Source: Hermodice carunculata | Taxonomy: Eukaryota > Annelida > Polychaeta > Eunicida > Amphinomidae | Reading direction: 5' to 3' | Length of the DNA stretch: 64,000 nucleotides | Assembly: GCA_964020975.1 (NCBI GenBank) | Contig: OZ026613.1 | Span: 119,657,685 to 119,721,684 of the forward strand | Shown: one piece after another, positions 1 through 13,768 of the stretch | Numbering within the stretch: position 1 is the stretch's first letter | Layout: every line of letters starts with the position of its first letter | The notes under the pieces: generated by a model | The model's database searches: none | What the model was told of the DNA's origin: nothing | The model's input: only the letters and a program-made list of their open reading frames with translations | Translations under genes and position numbers: made by a program

Positions 1-627
1 CTTGGTTATAGAATGTGAATTTCCCCTTCCTAGAAAAAAGATATCACACAAAAAATGTCTTAATACTTCAACACATATCCAGTAATTAGAGTAACTGTTT
101 ATTGGTTAGAATTGAAGGTTCACGACATGCTTCGTTTAACGGACCTATGTCTCAGCTAAATATGGAGACATTCAGTGAAAAATTGTGCCGTACAGTCACT
201 TTAAATCAAATCAAAGTGGTCGCATTTCAATTGTACATGGCACTTTTGCCATGAAAGCTAGAAATGGGAACCTCATTGCTGTTCACTCAGGCTCACAGGT
301 CAAAGGGAAACCAACGGTGAGCATTTCCACAGATACGAGTAAAAAAAACCGCAGTAAATACCACACTTTGAATTTCACCCAGTGAGCACTAAGTAATATG
401 TCTTATTACAGAGGTTTTCAATAAATAAAAGCTGATGTGTAAAATACAGACTATAAAGAAAGCAATAATGTAAAAGCGTTATAGTGTGGCGTTCGTTTTA
501 TCATCTTGTGCTTTTCTAATCGCAGTTGGAACTGGAATTCAAATGGCCGAATGGTTACAGTACTACCGAACGTTTCCAGGGAAGCCCTATGTGTTTTTTT
601 TTTTTTTATAGTTTTGTGAAATCTAAA
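1..627. other. No recognised gene; unannotated AT-rich stretch
   Basis: I see nothing identifiable here. A 66-codon frame at 185-385 (plus) has no recognisable motif and is likely chance. A short T-run lies near 592-609, just before the LINE homology begins. Confidence 0.5.
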
Positions 628-1090
628 AATGGAGACCTATATCCTTACTGAATGTGGATTTTAAAATAACAGCTTAGGTTTTAGCCACTCGCTTTAAAAG
701 ACTTCTAAATTATTTGATAGATCCAGACTAAACAGGGTTTATGAAGGGAAGATATATTGGAGAAAACTTCAGATTGATTTCAGATTCATTGCAGCTTACC
801 CACATTAAAGACATCCCAAGACTTGTACTACTCATTGATTTTGAAAAAGCGTTTGACTCCATAGAGTGATCATTTATTATTAAAGCACTTGATACTTTCG
901 GTTTTGGAAATAACTTCATAAATATGGTTAAAACTTTGTATGCAGCTATAAGTAGTTGCGTAATAAATAATGGACCTGCCTCTGAATTTGTTTGAACCAG
1001 ATAGAGGAGTACGGCCAGGATGTCCTCTATCACCACTACTATTCAACCTTAGTGTTGAGCTACTAGAATTAGAAGTAAGAAAAAACTAAT

Positions 1091-1746
1091 TAATCAGAAA
1101 AGATGATTTGCTGCATAGCAAATCAGTGTGTGTGTGTCTTCAAAGCATATTGGTACGGCAATGTGCAACTATTCCATAACACAGGAGTACAAGTTGGAAT
1201 GGCATCTCTATCTATTATAACTTTGAAGTTATTCAAGATTTAAAATTTCTAATGGTGCTTTTTAGCATAATGTAAATTGCTGCAACTTTTGTTTTTAATT
1301 CACTAGGTGAGCAATGGTGAACAATAGTGGAAATGACACCTCTATCTATTATATTGTTGAAGATATTCAAGATTGTAAATTTTGAATTCTGCTAATTAGC
1401 ATAATTTAATTTGCTACAACTTTTTTTTAGATTCATCACATGCGCAATGGTCAATTACGCCTTAGTTCAAGTTGGAATGACATCTCTATCTATTATACTT
1501 TTGAAGATAATTCAGAGTTAAATTTCAAATGCCCCTAATTTGCATAACTTTAAATATCTTCATTCCTCTGTATAATAAAGTCCAACTCCTTGTATGGAGG
1601 TACAATCATACCAAGTTTGAAGTTTTTATGTATAATAGTGTCTGAGAAAAATGTCAGACAAATTCACTAGTAAAAAAGAAAGAATGAAAGAAAGAAACAA
1701 AGAATTTTACGAAAAACCGAAAAGTGCGTGTTGACACACACACTTT
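1091..1746 (-). mobile_element. Pearl/Helentron-like non-autonomous element with about 140-bp internal tandem units, copy 1
   Basis: This block interrupts the L1 frame. One end carries a hairpin (GATTTGCT gcat AGCAAATC, about 1104-1123) followed by (GT)n. The other end carries a second foldback (AAAGTGCGTGT tg ACACACACACTTT, about 1721-1746). Between them a degenerate unit recurs at about 1187, 1322, 1468 and 1604 (spacing 135-146 bp), each with a core like 'atctctatctattata' then 'gaagatattcaaga'. A second copy lies at 57945-58945. Removing the block so that AACTAAT joins TAGTAAAAGG restores the L1 reading (RKN-L-VKGIKIND) without a target duplication, which fits Helentron-type insertion between T and T. 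Naming it 'pearl' (bivalve elements with tandem cores) is inference. The strand is arbitrary, chosen so that the hairpin end is 3'. Confidence 0.65.
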
Positions 1747-2635
1747 AGTAAAAGGTATTAAAATAAATGATGTAAATATTAAATGTGTCAATTCGCAGAC
1801 GGCATATCTCTCCTCCTTGCTGATGAAAGCTCTGCATACAAGGTGCTCGACCTCCTGCAAGATTTTGCCCAAGTATCGGGTCTAAAAGTGAACTTTAAAA
1901 AATCTGAAGATGGATAGGCTAAAAAATCTCTGCACCTCATCATAACATACCAATTAAATGGACACAAGATCCTTTCTAAACATTAGGAAATTGGTTGGAT
2001 GAAGATATAATGGTTATACAAAAAAGGAAAATAGAAAACAAAATAGGTGATATAAACAAATTATTAGGAGTGTGGTCATGGGGAGATCTCTCCAATTGTA
2101 AATATATGATAATCAAATCAGTGGCAATTTCCAAAATATTATATCAATGCTGTTGTATTCCAGTTCCACACAAGTTAAAGAGAAAAATCCAAGAGTTAGT
2201 AAACGAATTCAGATGGGACAAAAAAAATACCCCAAGTTAAAAATGAAGGCATGTATTATGGCATCGAAAGAGAAGGACAAAATTTTTAGAATTCTGTCGC
2301 CAGTGCAGGTCTCTGCTACTGGCACGGGTTAAACGATTATTGGCACATGATAGCCCGAAGTGGAAAAAAGTAAGCAGCAGCTTTTTTTTTACCAAGATTG
2401 GTCTTGCAGATTTATTTAAAACTAGGGCCAGTGACTACGAGGATAAAAATAGACCACAGTTCCATACAGAATTGTTATACGAATGGAACAAGTTCAAATG
2501 GTTTACTCCACCAAAAACGGTCAACGATATATTGAGAGAATCTGTCTGGTATACTGATTTTATTAAAGTGAATCCAAATGTTTTCTTTTTAACCTAGATT
2601 AGTATGAAAAAGTGTAACATTTGTGCAAGACTTAA

Positions 2636-2839
2636 CCCTTTCCCCCTCAAACCGGCCAAAACCGACTGGTGGTCAAATGTCGTCTGCTTCAGTGTTTTCA
2701 ACTAATTTCAACAGTTATGAAAAACAATTTGACTGAGAAATGTACATGAGACTTATCAAGATGCCCCAGGTCAACAGCTTTCCTTGGCATGGGTTGGGCA
2801 CTAAGCTGTTGACTCAGTCTTAATTCAAGGGGGAAGGGG
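2636..2839. mobile_element. piggyBac-like MITE (204 bp) with TTAA target duplication, inside the L1 copy
   Basis: The ends are inverted repeats: left CCCTTTCCCCCTCAAA (2636-2651) and right TTCAAGGGGGAAGGGG (2824-2839), 13 of 16 matching. TTAA lies directly outside each end (2632-2635 and 2840-2843). TTAA duplication with termini starting CCC is the hallmark of the piggyBac superfamily. Removing the element plus one TTAA joins GTGCAAGAC-TTAA-TTGATGAGC, which translates VQDLIDEQGALLSFDAF and restores the flanking L1 frame. The element is too short to code for a transposase. Confidence 0.85.
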
Positions 2840-3666
2840 TTAATTGATGAGCAAGGAGCACTGCTGTCTTTTGATGCCTTTAGCAAAACTTTGATGTAGA
2901 CATCAATATTCTTCTGTACTTTGGTCTCATTGATGCATTTTCGCGCACATGGAAACAAAATATTAAAGACCAAGATAGCAACTATGTATCAGCTAACCAG
3001 TGCAAAGTATATATTAAAGGTAGATTAATAGCAGTGAAATTTATTACAAGTAAGAATTTTTACTGGGAACTTCAAAACAAGTGTAATATAATTCCAACAT
3101 CAGTGCAGAAATGGAATACCAAATTTGAAATCTCTGATAAAAATTGAAGTAAATATTTAAGCTCTTGTTTAAATATATGCACGGAAACTAATCTGCAAAA
3201 CTTTCAATTTAAAATCATACACAGAATAATCAAAACAAATAAAAGACCATGTTTCATGAAAGTAAAAAGTCTGATAAATGCAATCGATGTAAACACCATT
3301 GGACATAGATTCTATGATTGTAATAGTTCCCAACAATATTGGCACTCATTCCAGGACTGGTGGTTTACTATTTCAAAAGTTCAAGTTGACGTTAATGAAT
3401 AGGATGTACCCTTCGGGTACATCAGTTCTCCATTTCAACCTACCCTTAAACATTGCATTTTATTAGCAAAATATGTCATACATAGCCAGATTCACAGAGA
3501 ACATTATAATCTAACCTTTATTACTTTATTGAAGGTATTAAAAAGACAGATCGAAGTGTTGAAAATAATCATGATGAAAAATAATCAAATAAGTGTGTTT
3601 AATAGAAATAAAATTATTCAATAAATGATGAATAAAGATTATTAAAGCAAAACAAACAAACAAAAC

Positions 3667-3875
3667 TCACCCCCACCAGAAAAGAAACAAATATGCAATG
3701 TCATCGTCGGACATGCGATTCTGTGTTCAAAAGAAAAGCTGTTCATATGTATCATTGTCAGAAATAAACTCCCGGAAGGATAGAGAAATTCCCAGAATGC
3801 ACTTGCCGATTAACCTTATAAAAGTAGCACTGTACGTAGCAAAAGCCATCACAAGATCTTCATGAGGGCACGTGG
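3667..3875. other. No recognised feature
   Basis: This is a spacer between the L1 tail and the transposase remnant. I see no gene or repeat in it. Confidence 0.4.
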
Positions 3876-4440
3876 GAGAATATTTCCTTTACGAGTTGAA
3901 GAGGGGAAAACCAAATACTGCTATACACAAGACTTTGGACAGGGTTGCTGCCACTCTCGGCATATCAAAGTCAAGTGTCAGCAGTGTACTTCGCCAAGGC
4001 TAAATAGACAACAAGTCGCCTGAAACAAAACGACCAAGACAACGGAAACCTGCATCCTACGAGTCCTCCACCATAGCTGTCATCAGGCCAAGAATGCAAA
4101 TATTCTACCGCGAAAATAGTAAGTCCACCATTTGCAGATTGAAGACAGCACTTGAAGAGGAAAGTGAGCTCTTCTTATCAAGAGAGAGCCTACACAGAAT
4201 TTTGAAATAACTTGGCTTCAAGCACCGCAGTATCAATACCATCAAGAAATCATACATGAAGACTCTGCCACCATAGCAAGGAGAAACGAGTACATAGAAA
4301 AGATAAGAGAGTTTCGAAGACAAGGTTACCTGGTTGTGTACCTGGACATAATATGGGTGGATTAGTTTCACACAGCATCATACACCTGGACAGATCATCT
4401 TCCCGTCAAAAGCAACCGACAACCACCTGCGAATGACTGA
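3876..4440 (+). pseudogene. Tc1/mariner-type (IS630-like, DDE_3) transposase remnant
   Basis: The translated fragments resemble a DDE transposase of the IS630/Tc1-mariner group. An N-terminal helix-turn-helix stretch at about 3915-3990 reads AAIHK-like then LDRVAATLGISKSSVSSVLR. A linker follows with KRPRQRKPASYES and a second helical block (LSRESLHRILK). Near 4320 the segment RQGYLVVYLDIIWVD resembles the first catalytic aspartate region (typically YLDETWV), here with ETW altered to IIW. Several in-frame stops and at least two frame changes are present, and the C-terminal half with the remaining catalytic residues is missing or unrecognisable. No terminal inverted repeats were identified. 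Family-level identity is fairly secure, the sub-family is not. Confidence 0.6.
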
Positions 4441-5911
4441 ACGGTCACACACACACATCCCCATAATGAGTCTACACTTACTGCGAACATCCTCGGTATC
4501 CAAGTGTTTCCATACTGAGCCAGCCAATCAGCATCCAGAAAAATCTAATATGGCGGACACAAAGACAACCTATGCATCTTTCATGCCCCAGTCCTTTGTG
4601 GTTGTATATAATCCATAATTTACCAAATGAAAGCAGAAATTGTGAATGTCTGATGCTTTTTGAGAGTTGATATGTTCATTTCATCCATAAAATATCCATA
4701 GAGTCAGCCCATAGGCCCGATGAGAGACAGCTCACACATTCACTTTTAAGGGGTAACCCCTAAAAGTTCCACTGTGTCCTACTTTCAAATTAGCTAAACT
4801 TGTTGGAGTCTTTCCTTGAAACCCTAATCCCTTACAGATTTGGAAACCTGGATATCTTCTGTGCCCATATATAATATGCCCTTTGCACTCAGCCCACTCG
4901 TTAGCTTGATGAACAAGGGAGTCTGAGGTGACCTCATTTTCCCATCTTTCTAAAGAGGGGTGGTCACTTTCTGGGGACATACACCCCTTATAGATCTTGA
5001 CATGGAATCACCATGTATGGTATTTCTGTATTGGAGGACAAGTGTACTTTCATAAAATTGGGGTTAAAGGCCATTTTGGCCCATCCCTAAGGGGAGGCAG
5101 CAAGAAATCCGACCCCATCCTCATTTCAAGAGGGGACAGGCCCCCATCAGCGAAAATTAGCTAAAATCATAGGGGGACTGAAAATAAATGTCTGAGACAT
5201 ATTTAAAACATGGACCACAAACACATCTAAAAATACAAAAGAGTCACTTCTGTGTGCTAACTCCAAATAAAGAATGTCGAGTTTAACCTACCCCCTCCCC
5301 AACAGAAAATATGGAAATTGAACTCTCCCTCATTCATCGTCTTCCAGGCCTATCCCCCAGGGTTCCATGGCCCAATGGTGCATATTTGTGGTCAGAAATT
5401 ACATCCAGATGTGTAACTGACTCCCCAGTCACATCCATCCGGAATGAAAATCACGCTGCAGACAGGCTTCCATGGGTCAGATTTAGCCTTACCCTGTGTT
5501 GGGGCCCAACTTTTTTGCTGTACTCTTTACCTCTTAATGTCTGTACTCCTCAAAATTATATATTATCAACTCTGACCCTCAGAAGAGAGCAATATAAGCA
5601 AAGAAATAATTGGTTTGCAGCAGAAATTAACAATACAATATGTGATATAAAAGTTGAAGGGGGAGGGTCACATGACCCAAATCGGACAATCTGACTGGCT
5701 TACATGGGCAACTGGTTCTAATTGTCATGGATATTGGCAAACTGATGCCATGGTTCTTTATGGAATTTATGCTAGTGTTCTTATAATTCAATTGAGAAAA
5801 CATTGTATTGCTAGGTGCAAAGCATCATTACATAATTCACCACATACCAACAGAGAAAAACCACCCAAAAGGCTTTTGTCAGGTAAATCACCTTATACAA
5901 GCCAAAAATAA

Positions 5912-5914
<3 letters not shown>
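4441..5914. other. Unrecognised stretch ending in an AATAAA plus poly(A) run
   Basis: There are short open frames on both strands (for example 4732-4980 minus, 82 codons; 5311-5694 plus, 127 codons) but none has a motif I recognise. The stretch ends at 5914 with AATAAA (about 5906-5911) directly before a long A-run, so part of it may be a retroposed copy. No parent gene was identified. Confidence 0.3.

Positions 5915-5952
<38 letters not shown>
5915..5952 (+). repeat. Poly(A) run, 38 bp
   Basis: An uninterrupted A-run preceded within 10 bp by AATAAA. This is the arrangement expected at the 3' end of a reverse-transcribed polyadenylated RNA, although a simple A-microsatellite is possible. Confidence 0.8.
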
Positions 5953-5956
<4 letters not shown>

Positions 5957-6039
5957 TGCATGTCTGTAGGTGTCCTAGCTTCCCTTGATTACACTATAAC
6001 TCAATAAAACCCAGCTATACCCTACCCCCACACAAATAC

Positions 6040-6208
6040 ATTGGTTCCCTGCCTTGAGAGACAACCTTCCTTGAAAGACCACATTTTCAACATACTTTGT
6101 TCAGTACTTTGCTTGTTATTTTTACCTCCTATGAGAGACCACCTCTCTTGAGACAACACAATTTGGTTATCCCAAGGGGTGGTCTTACAAGAGAGGTTTC
6201 ACTGTAAA
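6040..6208. mobile_element. Possible pogo/Tigger-like MITE fragment
   Basis: The right end (about 6177-6208) reads GGTGGTCTTACAAGAGAGG and then TTTCACTGTA. In reverse complement this is TACAGTGAAACCTCTCTTGT, resembling the CAGTGAAACCTC-type termini of pogo-like DNA transposons. Related internal phrases (CTTGAGAGACAACC, GAGAGACCACCTCTCTTGAG) occur at 6053-6155. The left terminus is not preserved. The assignment is from remembered terminus resemblance only. Confidence 0.35.
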
Positions 6209-6649
6209 AGTTTCAAGCAAACTTAAAATGATAACCCAATCAAGGATGGCAGACACCTATAAATAAAAAGATCTAACACTGAGTGAATAGTGATCCCTAG
6301 CTGTGTGAGTCATTGATAAATAAAATAAAAAATTCTATCACTGAGTCTTATCTGTAGAAGCATATAATTATATGCATGTATCTGTCTTCTGAACTTCAAC
6401 ATGAAAACTACATTTCCTAATCACAGAATTAACATGTAATAATTTCAGGGATTCAGCAAAAATGTGTTTCATTTCAATTTAGCGCCAAGTGAAATATGAT
6501 ATTCAGTGGCTTCCTGTATATCTCATTTCAGTGTTAAACTAAACAAATACTTCAGTGGTTGCAGTACATCCTTTTGCCCACTCATGATCTCCTCACACCT
6601 GAGACATTACCCTACTAGTATGTTAATTAATTGGCATGCCATACTATCG
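6209..6649. other. No recognised feature
   Basis: AT-rich sequence with short chance frames only. Confidence 0.4.
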
Positions 6650-6761
6650 GTCGGGCCCACATGCTTGTGTATGGTCACATGGGCACTCCCGATGCCAAAC
6701 CGAGGCCCTGGTAACAGCCCCTAATACTAGATTGACCCAGGAACAAGCATGTGGGCCTGAC
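6650..6761. repeat. Inverted repeat, 19-bp arms
   Basis: Left arm GTCGGGCCCACATGCTTGT (6650-6668) and right arm ACAAGCATGTGGGCCTGAC (6743-6761) are inverted with one mismatch, separated by about 74 bp. It could be a minimal foldback element or a structured RNA. No clear target duplication flanks it. Confidence 0.7.
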
Positions 6762-9077
<2,316 letters not shown>

Positions 9078-9119
<42 letters not shown>

Positions 9120-9149
9120 GTATGTGTGTGTGTGTCTGTTTGTGTGTCT

Positions 9150-9190
<41 letters not shown>
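9078..9190. repeat. Compound microsatellite (AATA)n-(TA)n-(TGTA)n-(TG)n
   Basis: The tail of the LINE passes step by step from AATAAATA into TA, then TGTA, then TG repeats. Confidence 0.9.
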
Positions 9191-9463
9191 GTTCCGGCTA
9201 AAACTGTCAAATATATTGCTGCCCTATTTTAGAGCAATAAGAAAAATTCATTATACCTATTTCGCAATTTCAAATGTTGAAACGATAGTTTCATGCTCAT
9301 TCTGTTCTCCATCATCACAAAATTATATATTAGGTGGAGCTTGGAATTTTATTATATTTTTTACAATCATTAATATAACTCGAAAATTTTAATTTTTCAA
9401 TTCTCCACAATCACACATACATTATGGCGAATTTAGAATTAAAAAAGCTTAGTTTACGTATAA

Positions 9464-9799
9464 GGATGGGTCAGAAGACATCGCAGAAGTGCTGCTGCTA
9501 ATAACATTTCATATCATATCCTAAAGTTTCATCAGAATCTTTGTATTAATAGTCCTATATATGCTTGTTCCCAAAACTTCAATAAGGCCCAAGTTTCATA
9601 TCTGCAATACTCAGAAAAAACTTTCAATTGTTTAAAACGTACTGAAACAGGGTCGTGCCGGGACTTCAACCAATATACTGTAAACAATCTGCACAAGGTA
9701 CACCACGATGTGCATTTAAAACAATGGTTGTGCTCTTCAAGTTTGCCCGCAGAAGTTTTGTCTGCACTTGTCCAAATGCACAATATTTTCAAGCCATAA
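9464..9799 (+). other. Unrecognised 111-codon stop-free frame
   Basis: The plus frame from 9464 to the TAA at 9797 is open and its translation is not low complexity (for example RRHRRSAAANNISYHILKFH near the start). It has no early ATG. The opposite strand is also open (9532-9957, 141 codons). I recognise neither. It may be a fragment of an unidentified transposon protein, an exon, or chance. Confidence 0.2.
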
Positions 9800-11524
9800 G
9801 AGTTTAGCTGCATCAATTTATAAGTCGACTGTTGGAATCCGATAATATAAGTACCAAGTGTTTGCTGGAATTTGATGTCAGAACTACGTTGCGAATAAGG
9901 AGTTAAGGATCTTGTCTTTATGTAGACTTTCGAGTCCGTTAGATGTATATACCACACATATATACTTATATTTTCTTATTGATTATTGAACAACATGTAA
10001 TACTCACCGTAACCATATGTTTACATTGCAACTACGCCCCAAATAAAATTTCCATATGATATTAAAAATTAAATCTTTCTGACATGTGATATACAGAGTC
10101 CTTTTGAAGGTGTTGCATGGGATCATCTATTAATCTTCGGTAGAAATGAAATACAGTCAACTTTTTCAACTTTTTTGTATCCAAGGTATTAAAATAATTT
10201 TTTCCTCATTTTCCAACACATTATTGTTTCACAGATCCCAGAAATAAATCAGTATCTTGATGTGTTTGCTTAGTTGTTAGTATTTCAATTCTCATTTCCC
10301 AGTAAATATAATGCTTTTATTTCAGTTACGGGGATATGAAACAAACTTTCCCAGTTCCACAACAAGCACATAAGCCCCGTGTCAAGCACAGATTGGGGTA
10401 GAGGTTGAAGTGGTAGTGGAGATATTTCGTCATCTTTTAAAATTCTGGGTATGCTGTCAGACATTTGAGGACACGACTCAAAGGAAATTAATTGCCATAC
10501 ATTAAGTTCCTCATAATATTAAAAAATCGACTCAAGCCGGCGCTCATCAATCATTATTCCACAAACCTTAACGTTAGCGCAGCACATACTGAAATCCCAT
10601 TAATACCGTTAATGAACATCGTCCGAAACGACGCTGTTCTGAATGCAGAGGCACATGATCCATGGTAGATTAACATATTCAACCACATGCAGAAGAGAGA
10701 ATAGCAATGGTTCTTTTCTTGGTACCTCAGAAGAACAATATTCCTAGATCATTCTGAATCCGCAATAAGCACCTTGTGCACAACATACCAGTCAGTGGTT
10801 GGCGCTTTTTGTTTGTGGCAAACCGATGTTTTTTCCTTGCCTTTTCAAGAGTAAAATGATTGGCTTCACCCCTGATACAAAGAGGATACAGCGCCTTGTC
10901 ACTCGCCCATTGAAAAAAGTCCAAAGTCTATAGTTTTGTTTGGAATCTCCATTGGTGACGGCCAGACATGAGGGGAACGCCGGCCGGTCTGTGCCCTGTA
11001 TGGGGGAGGGGGAGCGGGTGACAAGGGGTAGCTGAGTAAGGTTGGTATCAGTCGCATACGCAATTAGTGATGTGTCTCAGTGATGTGCGTGGTTAGGTGG
11101 TGTGTTTCAGACTGACAGCAAGCTGCGTTACAATAACACTGTGGAAATTGGTATTATTTGGCATCACATGCAACGGTCGAATAGCCCCTGACAAGTTGCT
11201 CATCTCCTAAACCGTTTCTTCAAATTCATCCTTTCAAGAATTTTTGAAACCTTGGTTTTAGTAGACTTACATTTTTAGTCGAAAATTGACATGACTATTT
11301 TTGCTAACATTTAGAGATGCTGATACGATCGTTATACTCCAATAGCGTATTGTTTAAGTATAAAGCCAAATAGTTGTCCCGTCTGAAAAGTGTGCGTTTC
11401 AACTGGATCTATGTAAAATATCTACAGGCAGTGACAATGCATACTTTTTGTCTCGATGAGAAGTAGATGCAGAACTACAATTAATCAATCTCCCTCCTAA
11501 TTTTAGTGTAGAGATACTTGCGGA
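9800..11524. other. No recognised feature
   Basis: AT-rich with a small GC-rich patch at about 10965-11040. A minus frame at 10727-10924 (65 codons) has no known motif. I see no repeats or RNA genes. Confidence 0.4.
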
Positions 11525-13090
11525 CAGAATCAGCTTACAGTTCTAAGTTTAAATTGCGCCCCTCTGAACGCAAAATATGAACCAATTTAGATTAATATTG
11601 AGGAGTTAGAATAGAAAAAATGTATTTTCAGTGCCATCTGTATTTCAGAAACTTAGCAAGCGGCCCCTGATGACATGTCAATTAACTCAATTAATGGTTA
11701 TAACCTAATCTCACAGGGCTACATTTGTTCATCTTGGGTGGGTTGGCTATCCACTTGAGAAACTCTTTCAGTTACAAAAGTTTATTACTTTATAATGAAT
11801 CAGAAATCTGGGGAGGTCAATTTATTGAAGTTAACAGTAATCTGGCCCAAAAGAAATTGTTCTTGGCAATATTGATAGACCCCCCACGTGATGTTAATGA
11901 AAACTACAATTCGTTTACGAATTAATTCACTCAAGTACTGAACACTCTAAACAATCGATCTCGTGAAGTAATAATTGCAGGGGATTTTAATATTAATTTA
12001 CTGGAAATCAATAAAAGAGATGTGGTGAATTCATACTTTGACGCAATCACTTCACCAAGTTACTTCCCTCAGATAACTTACCAACTAGTATTTCTGAACA
12101 TCAAGGGACTATAATAGACAATTTTATTTTGAAATTATCTAACTTTAACAGGTCTCCACTTGCTGGCATTCTGACTTCGCACATATCACACCATTTCCCA
12201 TATTTTATTCCATCAGACCATATAAAAGTTTATGAACCCAACCCAAAGTATATATGAATTAGAACCAAAAAACCTAATTCTCAAACAGAATTTTGACGGA
12301 AATAAATACATCAAATCTTCATGATAAATTAGATAAAAATCCAAATGCTGATCCAACTGAAAACTATAATATGATGGAGCGAATTTGTACACAAGCATTA
12401 CACAATCACCTTCAATCGAAAATGGTTAAATTTGATAAACATAAACATAAGAAGTCCAGGTGGATCACACAAGGCATTGTTATTTCAATAAATCACAGGG
12501 ACAGAATATATAGAGAATTGAAGAAAACTCTTGTTGAATCAACGGAGTACAATTTACGTAAATCAAACCTACTACCTATAATAATATTTTGAAAAGCAAC
12601 ACCGAATAAGCTAAGAAATCATATTACAACCTCTGTTTAATAGGTACAAATGTGACATGAAAATACCTGGAAATCTTTAAAAGAAGTTTTAAACAAATCT
12701 AAAAATAATTCAAGTTTGCCGGATTTCTTCAAACTGGATGGTGAAATAATCACTGACAAACAAACAATTGCAAACAATCTTAATAATTTCTTTGCTGAAG
12801 TAGGATCAAATCTTGGGGCACAAATTAATCCAACAGAAAATAATGAATTTTAAGATTATCTACAAAATCCATGTGTGCAAAGTTTTACTTTTAAAGCTGT
12901 TACAGCTAATACAGTAAATGAAATTACAGATTCTCTAAAACCAATTGTCAGCTATGGTCATGATTGAATTTCTGTTAGACTTGTAAAGGATATGAAACAT
13001 GAGATATAAAATGCCTGAACTCTCATAATAAATCAAGCACTGAGTTAGCTGCACTGGAATTTACAGATAGAATTTTGAATATTATGGATA

Positions 13091-13768
13091 AAGGTGATGT
13101 TCCCATAAGTGTATTTATGGAAACTTCTAAGGCATTTGACACATTTGATTTGTTAAGATATTATGGTGTTACAGGAATGGCCTTAAATCTTCTGAAAGAT
13201 TACTTAACTAATCGTAAACAATATGTCCAGTTTGAAGACCTTGTGTCCATGCTGATAAATATTAGTACCGGAATACCACAAGGATCTATTTTAGGTCCAC
13301 CTTTATTCATAATATATATAAAGGATCTATCTATTGTATGAGATCTTTTTGATCCAATTACGTACATTGATGCCACAACTTTGATCAGCTCTTTACTTAA
13401 TGTTCAAAGATCCTATATGACTCAAAATGAAGGTGATGTTCCCATAAGTGTATTTATGGAAACTTCTAAGGCATTTGACACATTTGATTTGTTAAGATAT
13501 TATGGTGTTACAGGAATGGCCTTAAATCTTCTGAAAGATTACTTAACTAATCGTAAACAATATGTCCAGTTTGAAGACTTTGTGTCCATGCTGATAAATA
13601 TTAGTACCGGAATACCACAAGGATCTATTTTAGGTCCACCTTTATTCATAATATATATAAAGGATCTATCTATTGTATGAGATCTTTTTGATCCAATTAC
13701 GTACATTGATGCCACAACTTTGATCAGCTCTTTACTTAATGTTCAAAGATCTTATATCACTCAAATTG
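13091..13768 (+). repeat. 339-bp direct tandem duplication within the LINE RT
   Basis: Bases 13091-13429 recur at 13430-13768 with only a few differences (for example GACCTT versus GACTTT at about 13237 and 13576, and changes in the last 25 bp). The unit is 113 codons, so the duplication keeps the reading frame and repeats RT motifs A to B plus the same terminal TGA after KDLSIV. The copies are nearly identical although the host LINE is badly decayed, so the event is recent or an assembly artefact. Confidence 0.9.

Larger units (their letters stand above)
628..3666 (+). mobile_element. Tx1/L1-like LINE, 5'-truncated and decayed, with two nested insertions
   Basis: Translated pieces match the RT and C-terminal part of an L1/Tx1-type ORF2. 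Near 628 the frame reads RPISLLNVDFKITA, then GFMKGRYIGEN (about 737), LLIDFEKAFDSIE (about 830) and RPGCPLSPLLFN (about 1016). It resumes at 1745 with LVKGIKINDVNIKC and KVLDLLQDFAQVSGLKVNF. The connection and C-terminal region runs through 1995-3620 (IGDINKLLGVWSWGDLSN, then HRIIKTNKRPCFMKVKSL). The 5' part (endonuclease, ORF1) is absent. Stops and frame changes are frequent, and the YADD region falls around the insertion. The 3' end shows a short (CAAA)n-like tail at about 3645-3666. The copy is dead and clearly older than the two elements inserted into it (1091-1746 and 2636-2839). Family assignment rests on RT and C-terminal motif resemblance from memory. Confidence 0.85.

Noticed and set aside
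1121-1746. AGTGTGTGTGTC termini of the L1-inserted block as simple cut-and-paste TIRs
   Set aside because: Copy 2 shares sequence outside the GT run, and the L1 breakpoint lies further left (about 1091), so the GT-rich match is internal.
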